Under the pieces are notes generated by a model. That model was not told the DNA's origin. It worked only from the letters and a program-made list of their open reading frames with translations, and searched no databases. Below are positions 7,049-16,159 of a stretch of DNA of 64,000 nt, in pieces (within the stretch, counting starts at the first letter, position 1; each line of letters opens with the position of its first letter). This DNA comes from Ruminococcus flavefaciens MA2007. Lineage in GTDB: Bacteria > Bacillota > Clostridia > Oscillospirales > Ruminococcaceae. The translations under genes and the position numbers were made by a program. Location of the stretch: assembly GCF_000621845.1 (NCBI RefSeq), contig NZ_KK211354.1, positions 22,378 to 86,377 of the forward strand, in the 5' to 3' direction.

Positions 7049-9415
7049 TTATATATCGGCTGTATCCGAAGCCTTTATTGATCTCATGTAGAGCGCTGTG
7101 AAGTAAGCGCCTGCAACTGCCACTGCAATGATTATTGCAGGGTAGATAACGCATACCTCAACAGGTCTTATGTTATAGTCTACGCCGTTTATAGCTCCCA
7201 TAATGCCGAATATGGGGTTTATGCAGAGCTTTGTGACAGGTGAGCACAGTGCGATTGATATCACAGAAGACACTGCCGCAACTATTGCAAAGCGCAGGGT
7301 GTGCTGTGCCACTACGGAGCGTGACTTGAAGCCCATAGCCTTCATGAGTGCTATCTCGGGCTTTTCCTTTGAGATAAAGGAGCGCTCCATAAGCACGGAT
7401 ATCAGTATAATGATTATGGCTGTGATAATTATCACCATGAGCTTTACGCCGTTAATGGTATCCTTTACGTTCTTGCCTATGACGGTCATTACGAAGCCGT
7501 CTGTGTCGTCGATGTATTTTGTGCCGAAGATGTCCTTCATCTTTTCTATGCGGCTTTCTACTGTTTTTTGGTCGGGTGAATCGTCAAAGTCTATCTGGAA
7601 GCCCAGTACCTGACTGATCAATTCGTCTGGCAACTCAAAGCTTTCGTGAAAACGACCTGTTTCGCCCATCTGCACCATGCTCTGGAAAAGGGCTGAGACG
7701 ATGTAGTCATCGGTCTTGCCGTTGAATGTGATCTTTACCTTGTCGCCTATGCCTACGTCAAGCTTTTCCGCTACCTGTGTGGTAAGGGCTATCTCGTTTG
7801 CGTATTTGGGAGCATAGCCATCTGAATAGGTGTAATTGGAAGCCTTTGTATTCTTGTTGTACATGAATATTGGCGAAGCCTTTTTCCCGTTTGCTTCAAG
7901 GGACGGGGTGAACAGAGCCTCAGATGATACCTTGCCGGGAATACCGTTGTCCGCAAGCTTCTTTTCTATATCTTCGCATACTTCCTTGTAGGCTTTTTCG
8001 CCTGTCATTACCTTTGCTAAAATGTCGGTATCGGTGATGTAGGCGTCGCTTTCCTGTGTACACATAAGTGGCAGGAGCTTTCCGCTTGAAAGGGTATTGG
8101 CTGTATTGGCAAGGCTCATTATCAGAAGCAGGCATACTGTGAAAATAACTGTCATTACGCAGAACTGCTTAGGACTGCTGAATATGTCATTGAATGCAAG
8201 GAAACCTGTAGCGCCCAGCTTGCTCTTTCCAAGGTGCATGAGTCCCTTTTTCTTGAAGCGTTCGCCTGTCTGACCGCTTCTTACAGCGTCGATAGGGGAG
8301 AGCTTCTTTATCCTGCGGGTACATCTCCAGCAGAAAAGCATGATGATGAGAACTACAAAGATACTGCAAGCTATGCTTATCAGTACGGTATGGTCGTTTC
8401 CAAGCACCATATAGTCGCTTACAGACCTGATAAGAGCATTTCCGAAGGGAATGCTGAGAAGAAGTCCGATAAATGCGCCTATTATTGAGATACCGAAGTA
8501 TTTCACAAGGTAAAGACCGCGGACTGAGCTGTTTTTCAGTCCCAGAGCCTTCATAACGCCTATCTCGCAGAATTCCTCGTTGACGGTAAAGCTGATAGTG
8601 AATCTCAGCACTACAAATGATACAAGTATGAGACATACGCCGACTATGAGAAGAAGTCCTGCTACGATGATATACATTATGTAGCTTGTTCTTACAATGG
8701 ATATGCCCTTGCTGAAGGTGACATTCTGGATATCCGAAAGGTCTGATTCGAGAGTTTTTGAGTTATATCCGCTTACGTAGAAAATGCTGCTTCTGTTGTT
8801 TTCTCTTACCTTTTCGTCGGCTATGAGGGTATCGTAGTCCGCATTATTGACTATAAGACGGGGACTATTGAACATTTCCGAGCCCATGAATGCGTCCTTT
8901 GCAAGTCCTGCATATTTCAGGGTTATCTCGGTATCGCCGAGATTGAGCTGGAATTTCTCGCCGTATTCAAGGTTTGCATTTTTGACCAGGCTGCCAGTAA
9001 AGTAAGCGTAGCCCTCGGGGACTTTTTTCAATATCTCGTTGTCCTTGTCGAAGTAATTGAGCTTTCCGTTATCAATGGGAAGAAGCAGAGCGGTGCTTCC
9101 GATGTCTGCAAGTTTTTTACCGTTCTTTGTAAGAGCGGTATCGTTGAAGAAAAGCTGGTCCTCACGGCGGAAGTCCTTGACATTTTGAACTCCCGAAAGG
9201 AAATCCTCTATCTCGTCGCCGTTATCAGCCAGAGTTATGATGAAATGGTCGCTTAGATCTGCTTTCTCGAAGTAATAATCGAGACCGTTCAGCACGGTGG
9301 TGATGTTGTTTACGCTGCTTGCCGCGAACATGGTGGCAAGTATCACGAACAACAGGAGTATGATATTCATGGCCTTTTTACGTTTCAGGTCTTTTTTAAG
9401 TATTCTGAAATACAT
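7049..9415 (-). CDS. FtsX-like ABC transporter permease with two extracytoplasmic domains
   Basis: A 788-residue protein built as two similar halves. Each has one N-terminal membrane helix (about 15-33 and 413-432), an extracytoplasmic domain of roughly 200-230 residues, and three membrane helices forming an FtsX domain (about 240-375 and 670-775). This 1+3, 1+3 layout resembles MacB/LolC-type permeases fused in tandem rather than BceB with its single loop. Such transporters act on envelope substrates by mechanotransmission. It is the first gene of the four-gene operon. Confidence 0.87.
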   Translation of the reverse strand: MYFRILKKDLKRKKAMNIILLLFVILATMFAASSVNNITTVLNGLDYYFEKADLSDHFIITLADNGDEIEDFLSGVQNVKDFRREDQLFFNDTALTKNGKKLADIGSTALLLPIDNGKLNYFDKDNEILKKVPEGYAYFTGSLVKNANLEYGEKFQLNLGDTEITLKYAGLAKDAFMGSEMFNSPRLIVNNADYDTLIADEKVRENNRSSIFYVSGYNSKTLESDLSDIQNVTFSKGISIVRTSYIMYIIVAGLLLIVGVCLILVSFVVLRFTISFTVNEEFCEIGVMKALGLKNSSVRGLYLVKYFGISIIGAFIGLLLSIPFGNALIRSVSDYMVLGNDHTVLISIACSIFVVLIIMLFCWRCTRRIKKLSPIDAVRSGQTGERFKKKGLMHLGKSKLGATGFLAFNDIFSSPKQFCVMTVIFTVCLLLIMSLANTANTLSSGKLLPLMCTQESDAYITDTDILAKVMTGEKAYKEVCEDIEKKLADNGIPGKVSSEALFTPSLEANGKKASPIFMYNKNTKASNYTYSDGYAPKYANEIALTTQVAEKLDVGIGDKVKITFNGKTDDYIVSALFQSMVQMGETGRFHESFELPDELISQVLGFQIDFDDSPDQKTVESRIEKMKDIFGTKYIDDTDGFVMTVIGKNVKDTINGVKLMVIIITAIIIILISVLMERSFISKEKPEIALMKAMGFKSRSVVAQHTLRFAIVAAVSSVISIALCSPVTKLCINPIFGIMGAINGVDYNIRPVEVCVIYPAIIIAVAVAGAYFTALYMRSIKASDTADI

Positions 9416-9530
9416 AACTTATCCCTCGCTTTCTGTGATTCTATAATAGCACGGGAATTATTAAATAATCCTTAAATGGGTTCAAAGTATAGTATATCGC
9501 TGAATACGGCTTTTGTCAAGGCACAGGAAA

Positions 9531-9554
9531 GCCGCCCTCCGAGGGGAGGGCGGC
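9531..9554 (-). terminator. Terminator after anti-sigma-like gene
   Basis: GCCGCCCTCC/GGAGGGCGGC hairpin with a 4-base loop, very GC-rich, followed on the minus strand by TTTCC. It lies 8 bases past the stop codon. Confidence 0.7.
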
Positions 9555-9561
9555 AGGTGAG

Positions 9562-11301
9562 TTATTCACTTAATATTTTTTCAATCTCGCTGTATGCGTT
9601 TTCGTCATCGCAGACGTAAAGCCTGTTCAGGCAGTCAAATATGCTCTTGGTCTGCTTATCTGCGGCTAATCTTCCTTCATTGTATTCATATTGAACATTT
9701 GCAAAGCATATCATCGTCTTTTCGTCCCAATCCTTGCCAATACGAAGTTCTGTTATGCTGTCCTCATTGCCGTCTGTTGTGCCTGTTATGCCTATATCGA
9801 ATCCGAAGTAGCTGAAATTATCTGTCATTTTCCATTCGTATCTGCCGAGGCATTCTTTCAGCTTCTGCATTTTATCATTTGTGATGTCAAACTGCTTGGT
9901 ATCGATGCTTGAACACAGCCAGTTAATGCGGTCAATGACAGAAAGGTCAAGAGGAACTTCTCTGTTTGCGTAGGCAAGGTATTCCTTTATTCTGTTTACT
10001 ATATCGGTATCCTTGCAGGTGTAAGTAAATATTTCCTCTGTATAACTGTTTTCATTGATATTACTTAAACAGGTGTGATATTTTGCAACTGTTTTGTCGG
10101 CTTGCACTTCAAGGCTGATTATATAGTTGTATCCATACATACTGCCATTGAGAACTGCGTAATTGCTGCTTTCCGGAGGCGGAGTATTCCTGAACAGTTC
10201 TCTTTCTTCTTCTTCGGAGATCTTTTTGTTGTCTTGGGATTCAAGTTCCCAGCTGTAATTTACAAGTATATCGTAAACAGCCTGTGTACCCCCGTCTGTA
10301 AGAGACTTGGGCTCACTGCTTTCGTCAGTTCCAATGCTCCATTCCTTACCGAAAAAGCCCCATTTGTCAAGCTCAGGCTTGCGGAAGTCATCGCCGAGTA
10401 TCTCTTTTATATTGTTTTTGATGAAGTCATAGTCTATCTTGTAGCACTTTGTAATTTCATTGATGTCTATAGTGTCATCGACAGCAACGTATTGTATCAT
10501 TCTGTTCATAGCAAAAGTATCTGACGGATCATAGTTTTCGTCTGTGTTATCGCTTTCAAGCCTTATCTTGCAGCTTGTAAGCGTCATAGTACTCTGGTCG
10601 TCGTCAAAATTAAGTATAATGAAATCATCGTCAGATAAGCTGTAGAAACAGAATCGTTCATAGGTATTCAGGAACTCGGGGCGCCTGTTATGTACATCGG
10701 TTTCTTCCCATTCTAAGCTGTTGAAGAAGTCGGCAAGCTCCTGACGCTTTTCAAGGGGGATAACATTGCCGCCCTGTAAGCTGAATCCCGTTCTGCCGTC
10801 GCCGCCTTCTTCTTCAGATTTGCCAAAGTTGACAAAGATAGCTGTTTTGCTGTCGGGATCAGGTCTGCTGAATTCATGAGCCGCAAAATCGAACGGACAG
10901 CTGTTGTTAAGCGGCTCAGTGGTCGGCTGTTCCGTGGTTGTCTGCTCGGTAGTAGGCTCCTCTGTAATATTCTCCTTATCGGATATAGTGGGCGTATTTG
11001 CGAAATGCTTATATGCCTTGAATCCGCCTGCTGCGCCGCCTATGAGTATAGCTGCGGCAGCCGCCATGCTCAGGCACTTTTTCCACAGGGGACGCTTGCG
11101 GACGACCTCAACGCCGCTGACGGTCTGTTCGTCGGTCTCCGTGAATTTTGATGTATTGTTTGCTTTATTGAATTTTTCCTGACTCATTCTGAACACCTTC
11201 TCTTTTTCTTCTGCGTCATCGGGCGGAAATTCCTCAGAAAGCCTGTCAATGACGCTCTGCTCGGTGTTTTCGAGAATATCAAATATGTTTTTCTCTTCCA
11301 T
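9562..11301 (-). CDS. Putative membrane anti-sigma factor with large extracytoplasmic domain
   Basis: A 579-residue protein: a cytoplasmic N-terminus of about 73 residues with an acidic helix ending in RMSQEKF, one membrane helix at about 75-93, a Thr/Glu linker (TTEQTTTEQPTTEP) and about 450 extracytoplasmic residues. There is no zinc anti-sigma HxxxCxxC motif. It starts 4 bases after the ECF sigma gene, and this gene order with this topology is the usual sign of a cognate anti-sigma factor. The outer domain has several Trp-containing repeats (for example SLEWEE and YSWELE) and no family I recognise; it may be the sensor. Confidence 0.6.
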   Translation of the reverse strand: MEEKNIFDILENTEQSVIDRLSEEFPPDDAEEKEKVFRMSQEKFNKANNTSKFTETDEQTVSGVEVVRKRPLWKKCLSMAAAAAILIGGAAGGFKAYKHFANTPTISDKENITEEPTTEQTTTEQPTTEPLNNSCPFDFAAHEFSRPDPDSKTAIFVNFGKSEEEGGDGRTGFSLQGGNVIPLEKRQELADFFNSLEWEETDVHNRRPEFLNTYERFCFYSLSDDDFIILNFDDDQSTMTLTSCKIRLESDNTDENYDPSDTFAMNRMIQYVAVDDTIDINEITKCYKIDYDFIKNNIKEILGDDFRKPELDKWGFFGKEWSIGTDESSEPKSLTDGGTQAVYDILVNYSWELESQDNKKISEEEERELFRNTPPPESSNYAVLNGSMYGYNYIISLEVQADKTVAKYHTCLSNINENSYTEEIFTYTCKDTDIVNRIKEYLAYANREVPLDLSVIDRINWLCSSIDTKQFDITNDKMQKLKECLGRYEWKMTDNFSYFGFDIGITGTTDGNEDSITELRIGKDWDEKTMICFANVQYEYNEGRLAADKQTKSIFDCLNRLYVCDDENAYSEIEKILSE

Positions 11302-11305
11302 GACA

Positions 11306-11872
11306 TCACCTTCCCTCGCCGATATCCGTAAGTATCCTTCTCAGCTTATCCATTGCACGGCTGAGCCTTTTCCTTACTGCTTCGGGCTTCAGGCCTACTT
11401 TATCGGCGATATCTGCGGAATTCCTTCCGTAATAGTATTTCTGCATTATTATGGAGCTGTCGGGCTCTCCGAGAGCCTTTACCGCGTCAAGGAGAGCGCG
11501 GCAGGTCTCGGCTTTCTCGGCAAGCTCGTCAACTTTATCGGCAGAGGGCAGCTGCAAGGCTTCCTCGCCGTCAACAGGGACTGTATTCACCGACCTTACA
11601 CGAAGCTTACGGAACATATCAACAGACCTGTTACGTGCTATAGCCGCTATAAATCCCTTGATATCGCCGCTGTAGCCGTTATCTGTGCTGTAGTGCAGGA
11701 ATACGTCGCTGAAAACATCGCTGACGCATTCGTCAATATCCTCCCGTGAAGCATAGCTTCTCAGGCGATTGAAAACTATTGTGTAGACGTAGTTGTAGTA
11801 TTCGTCGAAAATAAGCCTGTGAGCTTTTTGCGGAGAGCTTTTCAGAAGCTCCCTTGCCTGCTGGTCGGTCAT
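11306..11872 (-). CDS. ECF-type RNA polymerase sigma factor
   Basis: A 188-residue protein. Region 2 lies at about 20-90 (FDEYYNYVYTIVFNRL ... AREDIDECVSDVF-like core, then FIAAIARNRSVDMFRK) and region 4 at about 125-180 (SADIADKVGLKPEAVRKRLSRAMDKLR, a helix-turn-helix). The start has GGAGGGA close upstream. It is divergent from the DUF2520 gene across a 364-base intergenic region. Its targets are not evident from this window. Confidence 0.88.
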   Translation of the reverse strand: MTDQQARELLKSSPQKAHRLIFDEYYNYVYTIVFNRLRSYASREDIDECVSDVFSDVFLHYSTDNGYSGDIKGFIAAIARNRSVDMFRKLRVRSVNTVPVDGEEALQLPSADKVDELAEKAETCRALLDAVKALGEPDSSIIMQKYYYGRNSADIADKVGLKPEAVRKRLSRAMDKLRRILTDIGEGR

Positions 11873-12236
11873 TTTATCCCTCCGTAGTATAAGCTTTCAA
11901 ATGCATTTGTCACGCTCTGTAATGTATACTCGCAGAAGAAAAGCAAACTGTGACTATGATATCATATTTTTACGGAAAACGCAATTCTGTGTTTCTGTAT
12001 TGTTAATATTGACCAATGTCTAAATACACAAAACAACTTCATTTTGTACACCTGCAAGGTCAAAAAATGATGAAGTTGATTTTGAAAATGCCGTTTTTAT
12101 GAATAAAAAATGTCATTCTCGATATTTTATATCAAAATAGTGCAAAAAATGTTCTAAAAATGCTTGTAAATTCCAAAAAGCTGTGATATAATGTAGAAAA
12201 GGTAACCAAATTAGAGGGTTACAGGAGGATATTAAA
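11873..12236. promoter_or_regulatory. Divergent intergenic region with palindromes
   Basis: AT-rich, with no gene. It contains a perfect 12-bp palindrome TATGATATCATA (11955-11966) on the sigma-gene side and a 9-bp inverted repeat CAACTTCAT / ATGAAGTTG (12034-12042, 12070-12078) with a 27-base loop between the two genes. Either could be an operator; nothing identifies the protein that binds. Confidence 0.35.
12164..12192 (+). promoter_or_regulatory. Sigma-A promoter of DUF2520 gene
   Basis: TTGTAA (12164-12169), 17-bp spacer, TGA-TATAAT (12187-12192), 44 bases before the start codon. Confidence 0.7.
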
Positions 12237-13082
12237 ATGAAAATTGGATTTATAGGTGCAGGGAAAGTAGGTTTTTCCCTCGGCAGGTACTTTGCTGAGA
12301 ACGGTATCTTTATCACGGGATACTACAGCAAAGCGCTTCAGTCTGCAACTGAAGCATCAAGATTTACCAAGAGCCGCGCATATGACAATATGGCGGAACT
12401 TGTGGGCGACAGCGACGTGATTTTTTTAACTGTCCCCGACAGCGCTATCAAAGAAGTGTACGATCAGGTCAAGGCTGTGGGTATCGGCGGTAAGCAGATT
12501 TGCCACTGCAGCGGAGCTATGTCCGTAGCTGAGGCGTTCCCCGATATCGCAAGATTCGGTGCAAGCGGCTTCTCTATACACCCGCTTTTCCCGATTACCA
12601 GCAAGTATGACTCATTCAAGGAGCTGGGCAAGGCGTTTTTCTGTATCGAGGGCAGTGACGAGTTCATCGGCGTTTGGGACGAGCTTCTGCGCAAAATGGG
12701 CAACGGCACCAAGGTCATCTCCAGCGAGAATAAGGCTCAGTACAACGCAGCCTGCTCGATTTCGAGCAATCTGGTCTGCGCACTTGCGGCAGAGAGTCTC
12801 GCTCTTATGGAGAAGTGCGGCTTCTCGCAGACAGAGGCGCTGAAGGCTTTTCAGCCTCTTATCATGAACAATATCAAGCGTATCCTTGCGTTAGGTCCTG
12901 TAGAGGCTCTCTCAGGTCCCGTGGAGCGCAACGACATCGGTATGGTTAGAAAGCACCTTGAATGTATGGAAAACGATACCGACAGGAGTATGTACAAGGC
13001 TGTTTCCATGAAGCTTGTTGACGTGGCTCAGCAGAAGAACAATGAGGCGGATTTTTCCGAACTCAGAAGAATACTCAGATAA
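12237..13082 (+). CDS. Rossmann-fold oxidoreductase-like protein, DUF2520 family
   Basis: A 281-residue protein. The N-terminal nucleotide-binding fold has GFIGAGKVGFSLG at residues 4-16, followed by HCSGAMS and FSIHPLFP, and a helical C-terminal DUF2520 domain (NAACSISSNL ... FQPLIMNNI). The whole resembles pyrroline-5-carboxylate or ketopantoate reductases. The substrate is not established for the family. A strong ribosome site (AGGAGG) and its own promoter and terminator make it a single-gene transcript. Confidence 0.82.
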   Translation: MKIGFIGAGKVGFSLGRYFAENGIFITGYYSKALQSATEASRFTKSRAYDNMAELVGDSDVIFLTVPDSAIKEVYDQVKAVGIGGKQICHCSGAMSVAEAFPDIARFGASGFSIHPLFPITSKYDSFKELGKAFFCIEGSDEFIGVWDELLRKMGNGTKVISSENKAQYNAACSISSNLVCALAAESLALMEKCGFSQTEALKAFQPLIMNNIKRILALGPVEALSGPVERNDIGMVRKHLECMENDTDRSMYKAVSMKLVDVAQQKNNEADFSELRRILR

Positions 13083-13096
13083 TATGCACAGACGAG

Positions 13097-13125
13097 AAAA
13101 GCTCCGCAATTGCGGAGCTTTTTTT
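13097..13125. terminator. Bidirectional terminator
   Basis: AAAAGCTCCGC/GCGGAGCTTTT with a 4-base loop, A-run before and T-run after; it can serve the two convergent genes. Confidence 0.85.
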
Positions 13126-13501
13126 AGTTTATTATATCAGGCGAAGCATAAACGATGTCGCTTTCCTTTATTTCTCCTTTGGTTTTGAGCCATATCCGAA
13201 CCCATACGGTGTCCGGCGGCTCTTTGAGATCGGAATTGTATATGGTCTTGTCAGCCGCTATTTCTTTGACCTTGGTGTAATAATTCCCCACCCAGTTGCT
13301 CCATGCCAGCTTGTACACCACCGCAGGAGTGTCCTCGGTATAGCTGTGTACGCTTTCCTTGTCGGTGTCAATATAGACCGTATCGCCGACCTTTACGCTG
13401 TCCTTGTTTATGAGCATTACTGTTATCCTGTAGCCGAAAAGCGTTTTTTTGCACTCCGAGATTATCTGCCAGAGGGAATAGCGTATTTCTTCCAGCCGCA
13501 T
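13124..13501 (-). CDS. Hypothetical protein
   Basis: A 125-residue soluble protein that I do not recognise. It has a run of beta-strand-like segments (SVKVGDTVYIDT, TVWVRIWLKTKGE, DIVYASPD) suggesting a small beta barrel. It starts 10 bases after the U32-like gene and is probably cotranscribed with it. No good Shine-Dalgarno precedes the first ATG; a later Met (at 13417) has AGGAT upstream, giving a 97-residue alternative. Confidence 0.55.
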   Translation of the reverse strand: MRLEEIRYSLWQIISECKKTLFGYRITVMLINKDSVKVGDTVYIDTDKESVHSYTEDTPAVVYKLAWSNWVGNYYTKVKEIAADKTIYNSDLKEPPDTVWVRIWLKTKGEIKESDIVYASPDIIN

Positions 13502-13511
13502 TATCAGTTCA

Positions 13512-14477
13512 TTATATAGCCTGATCGGGAACTATGATAGCTCCGTTGAGGCTTAGATTGCGCAGGAATATAAGACGAGCCTTGTCGATGCATTCGGGCT
13601 TTACCATGTAGTAGAGGTAGTGCTCCATAAGATTGAACATATCAAAGGTGCGTCCCTCTATCTTGAACTGATTGAAGCCCATAGGCACGTACTTGTTCCA
13701 GATATCGTCGGGCGTGATGTGGTTGCTGAGTCCCTTTACGTCGAAAAGGCTCCTGTGCTCGCAGTTGCACTCGAATATAGCCTTTGCCTCGGGGTGAGAA
13801 GCGGCAAACTTCGCAGAATCAAAGGGTACGTTGGGGTACTTCCTTACGTGATTTGCGTAGGCTATCTGTTCAAGTCCTATCATCTCATAGTGGAGAGAGC
13901 GGTTTGCACAGCCCGGATTACAGCAGGCATTCACCAGTATCTCGCACTTGCTCTTATCGGGTATCTTTTCGAGAATATCAAATTTGTTATTGAGGTCATA
14001 GTCAAGAACTACGATGTGATAGTCCTTACAGACCTCGCTGTAGAGAGCTTCGGGCTCGGTGATACGCTTGCAGGTAGAGCTTGTCAGCTTGTAGTTGGGA
14101 TAGGTCTTTCTTATGTAGTCCTCAAGGATAGGGGACATGACTATGCACTCGTTCATGCCGTTGTCTGCGATATGCATTACCATGTTGCAGAATTCGTCGC
14201 TGAGGTGCTTTTTCTCTATCATGGGATTGGTGAAGGTAAAGCGGAGCGGTATGCCTTTCTTGTTGAAGTAGTTGGTAACGCCCTTAACGAAGTCCTTCTG
14301 GCACATACCGTGTACTACACGTCCTCCGTTCCATAATGAGGGCGGGAACACGCCGTATATCGAAGCTATCTCGACGCCCTCGCGGAAGAGCTCGGGGCTG
14401 TTTTCGAGCATAGTGAGAAATACAACATTGAATTTGAACATTCTTGCGAAATCGGGCAGGTGAAATCTTACCTTCAT
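13512..14477 (-). CDS. U32-peptidase-like protein with cysteine cluster
   Basis: A 321-residue protein. The C-terminal part has a cysteine group (NACCNPGCANRSLHYE), a second pair (ECNCEH) and GFNQFKIEGR, which matches the KIEGR signature of U32 family TIM-barrel proteins. In relatives such as UbiU/UbiV, cysteines hold a 4Fe-4S cluster, which is possible here. The N-terminal half is unlike typical U32 proteins. The start is placed at 14477, where AGGAGG lies 6 bases upstream; the open frame runs 34 residues further without such a site. The substrate is unknown. Confidence 0.55.
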   Translation of the reverse strand: MKVRFHLPDFARMFKFNVVFLTMLENSPELFREGVEIASIYGVFPPSLWNGGRVVHGMCQKDFVKGVTNYFNKKGIPLRFTFTNPMIEKKHLSDEFCNMVMHIADNGMNECIVMSPILEDYIRKTYPNYKLTSSTCKRITEPEALYSEVCKDYHIVVLDYDLNNKFDILEKIPDKSKCEILVNACCNPGCANRSLHYEMIGLEQIAYANHVRKYPNVPFDSAKFAASHPEAKAIFECNCEHRSLFDVKGLSNHITPDDIWNKYVPMGFNQFKIEGRTFDMFNLMEHYLYYMVKPECIDKARLIFLRNLSLNGAIIVPDQAI

Positions 14478-14671
14478 GGTTATCCTCCTAAATGCGTCAT
14501 ACGCGGAAATTATACTGTTATTATAGCATACAATCCTATGAATATCAAGATTCGCGGAGAAAAATTCCCGTATTATCATTTTTATGCCGCGAAAACAGGC
14601 GTGCAGCCTCTGCGCTTATAGCATATTTCGTGCAGGAAATCAATAATAGAGGAAAAAAACAGCAAGATATG

Positions 14672-14710
14672 GCAAAAAAAGAGCGCCGCAAAAATGTGCT
14701 TTGCGGCGCT
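14672..14710 (-). terminator. Terminator of secreted Pro-rich gene
   Basis: AGCGCCGCAAA/TTTGCGGCGCT perfect 11-bp stem with a 7-base loop; on the minus strand CTTTTTTT follows. The stretch from it to the stop at 14874 (about 160 bases) holds no other recognisable feature. Confidence 0.8.
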
Positions 14711-14873
14711 TTCTTTACATCTTGGTTATCCGCACTTTTACCGAGCGTGCAGATACAAGGGTAAAAGAGGATAAAGGGGATTGGGATTGGATCGAAGTGA
14801 CCTGTCTTTTTGGGGAATACCTTTTCAGGCAAAGACAAGTTAAGTTTTATGCTGAACAGTCAGTAAATACTGA

Positions 14874-15842
14874 TTATTCCTCAGTTGCAGCTGCCTCTGT
14901 AGCAGCCTCTGTTGTTGCCTCAACTGCAGCAGCTTCAGCAGCCTTGAGAGCTTCTCTCTCCTTAGGACCAAGGTGCTCGTGCTTAGGAGCAACCGGTGGC
15001 TTAGGAGGCTCTGGCTTTTCAAGCTCTGCAGGAGGTGTTGGAGGTGTAGGAGGAACTGGCTTCTCGCCGTCCTCAACAGGCTTAGGAGGCTCTGGCTTCT
15101 CAGCGTTCTCGTCGATTACTGGAGGTGCCGGTGGCTCTGGCTTCTCAGCGTTCTCATCGATTACCGGAGCAACAGGAGCTGCTGGAGCTTCTGGCTTATC
15201 GTGCTTGAAGTGAACGTCAGCGTGAACGTCCTTAGCATTCATGATCTTCTCCTTAACATCGTCCTCGATGAAGTCGATCTTGCTTATATCAATAGAATCC
15301 TTGAACTGCATGAAGAGATCTGTGAGCTCGAGGTGAACAGGTCTGAGTGGCTTTGCAGGCTTCTTAGCGTCTTCCTCAGCAGCCTCAGCCTCTGTTACAG
15401 CCTCAGGAGCCTCAGGAGCTTCGCCTTCAACTACAGGAGCAGTGGGCTTCTCGTTCTCATGGAAGTGTACGTCAACCTTCTCGATGAGGTCCCAGTTCTC
15501 GATGATCGTATCGTTGAGGATCTCAATGTTGTTTGCTTCGATGAATGAGCGGATCTGCTCGATAAGATCAGTTACGTCAACGATTACAGGAGGTGCCGGT
15601 GGCTCTGGCTTCTCGCCGTCCTCAAGCTCAGCGGGAGCTACAGGAGGCTCTGGCTTTTCGCCGTCTTCGAGTACAGGAGCCTCAGGCTTCTCAGCCTCAG
15701 CTGCTTCTGTTACTTCCTCAGTTGCTGCTGCAACTGTTGTTACTGCTTCTTCTGTTGTTTCTGCTGCGAAAGCGTTGAAGCTTCCTGCTGATGCCATCAT
15801 TGACATTGCAGCGAGTGCAGCAAAGATCTTTTTGCTTCTCAT
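14874..15842 (-). CDS. Secreted proline-rich repeat protein, probable SigI target
   Basis: A 322-residue protein. The signal peptide (about 1-27) ends AFA, with no lipobox and no sortase or membrane anchor at the C-terminus. The mature chain alternates Pro/Glu/Lys linkers of the form EKPEPPAPPV with two related about 45-residue modules (about 88-135 and 170-217), each beginning TDL(I/F)xQ and ending in DVHFxxxxKP. The tail is Ala/Thr/Glu-rich. The start at 15842 is fixed by AAAGGAG 9 bases upstream and by the signal peptide. Its promoter matches that of sigI-rsgI, and the Pro-rich linkers resemble the RsgI outer domain. The function is unknown; a wall- or substrate-associated structural protein is one possibility. 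Confidence 0.8.
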   Translation of the reverse strand: MRSKKIFAALAAMSMMASAGSFNAFAAETTEEAVTTVAAATEEVTEAAEAEKPEAPVLEDGEKPEPPVAPAELEDGEKPEPPAPPVIVDVTDLIEQIRSFIEANNIEILNDTIIENWDLIEKVDVHFHENEKPTAPVVEGEAPEAPEAVTEAEAAEEDAKKPAKPLRPVHLELTDLFMQFKDSIDISKIDFIEDDVKEKIMNAKDVHADVHFKHDKPEAPAAPVAPVIDENAEKPEPPAPPVIDENAEKPEPPKPVEDGEKPVPPTPPTPPAELEKPEPPKPPVAPKHEHLGPKEREALKAAEAAAVEATTEAATEAAATEE

Positions 15843-15946
15843 TGTAATTACTCCTTTTTTACGGACAGATAAGTCCATTTATTTTACTCCCGTGGGAGCA
15901 TTTGACTTAGTGCGAATTTTTTATTTATTCGCCTTATGTTAATAGC

Positions 15947-15975
15947 TTACGGAGCATGAAATAAAAAAGCGGGGT
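15947..15975 (-). promoter_or_regulatory. Predicted SigI-type promoter of secreted Pro-rich gene
   Basis: Read on the minus strand: ACCCCGC (15975-15969), 17 bases, CGTAA (15951-15947), preceded by a T-run and followed by CTATTA. Boxes and spacing are identical to the element before sigI. It resembles the ACCCC/CGWA pattern reported for Bacillus and Clostridium SigI and looks nothing like sigma-A. Confidence 0.72.
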
Positions 15976-16043
15976 ATTCTGAAAAAATTTCCAAAAAAAT
16001 TTTTTGTGTTTGTTTTTTATTGGATATATGGCAAAAAAACGGG

Positions 16044-16083
16044 ATAAAAAAAGAACACTGCCGTGCTTGGCAGTGCTCTTTTT
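16044..16083 (-). terminator. Terminator after rsgI
   Basis: AAAAAGAGCACTGCC / GGCAGTGTTCTTTTT on the minus strand with one G-T pair, a 6-base loop and a long T-run. It separates rsgI from the secreted Pro-rich gene. Confidence 0.8.
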
Positions 16084-16159
16084 CCCGTCTGATCGACCGA
16101 TAAAGAGGAATGTGAGGTCGGACGGTTTTATGAAGGATCTCATGTTTCCTATTTTTAGG

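Noticed and set aside
4368..9415. Classical BceAB bacitracin module
   Set aside because: The permease has two outer domains in duplicated halves, not the single large loop and ten-helix plan of BceB; only a looser relation is supported.
11886..11913. GTGACA-16-TATACT as promoter of the ECF sigma gene
   Set aside because: The start of transcription would fall inside the Shine-Dalgarno site, leaving no usable leader.
13620..14336. 238-codon plus-strand frame opposite the U32-like gene
   Set aside because: It is antisense to a gene with recognisable motifs, has no ribosome site, and its product has no known features.
14973..15942. Long plus-strand Gly/Ser- and Leu/Arg-rich frames in the secreted-protein region
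   Set aside because: They are shadows of the Pro-rich minus-strand repeats; the minus strand has signal peptide, ribosome site and terminator.
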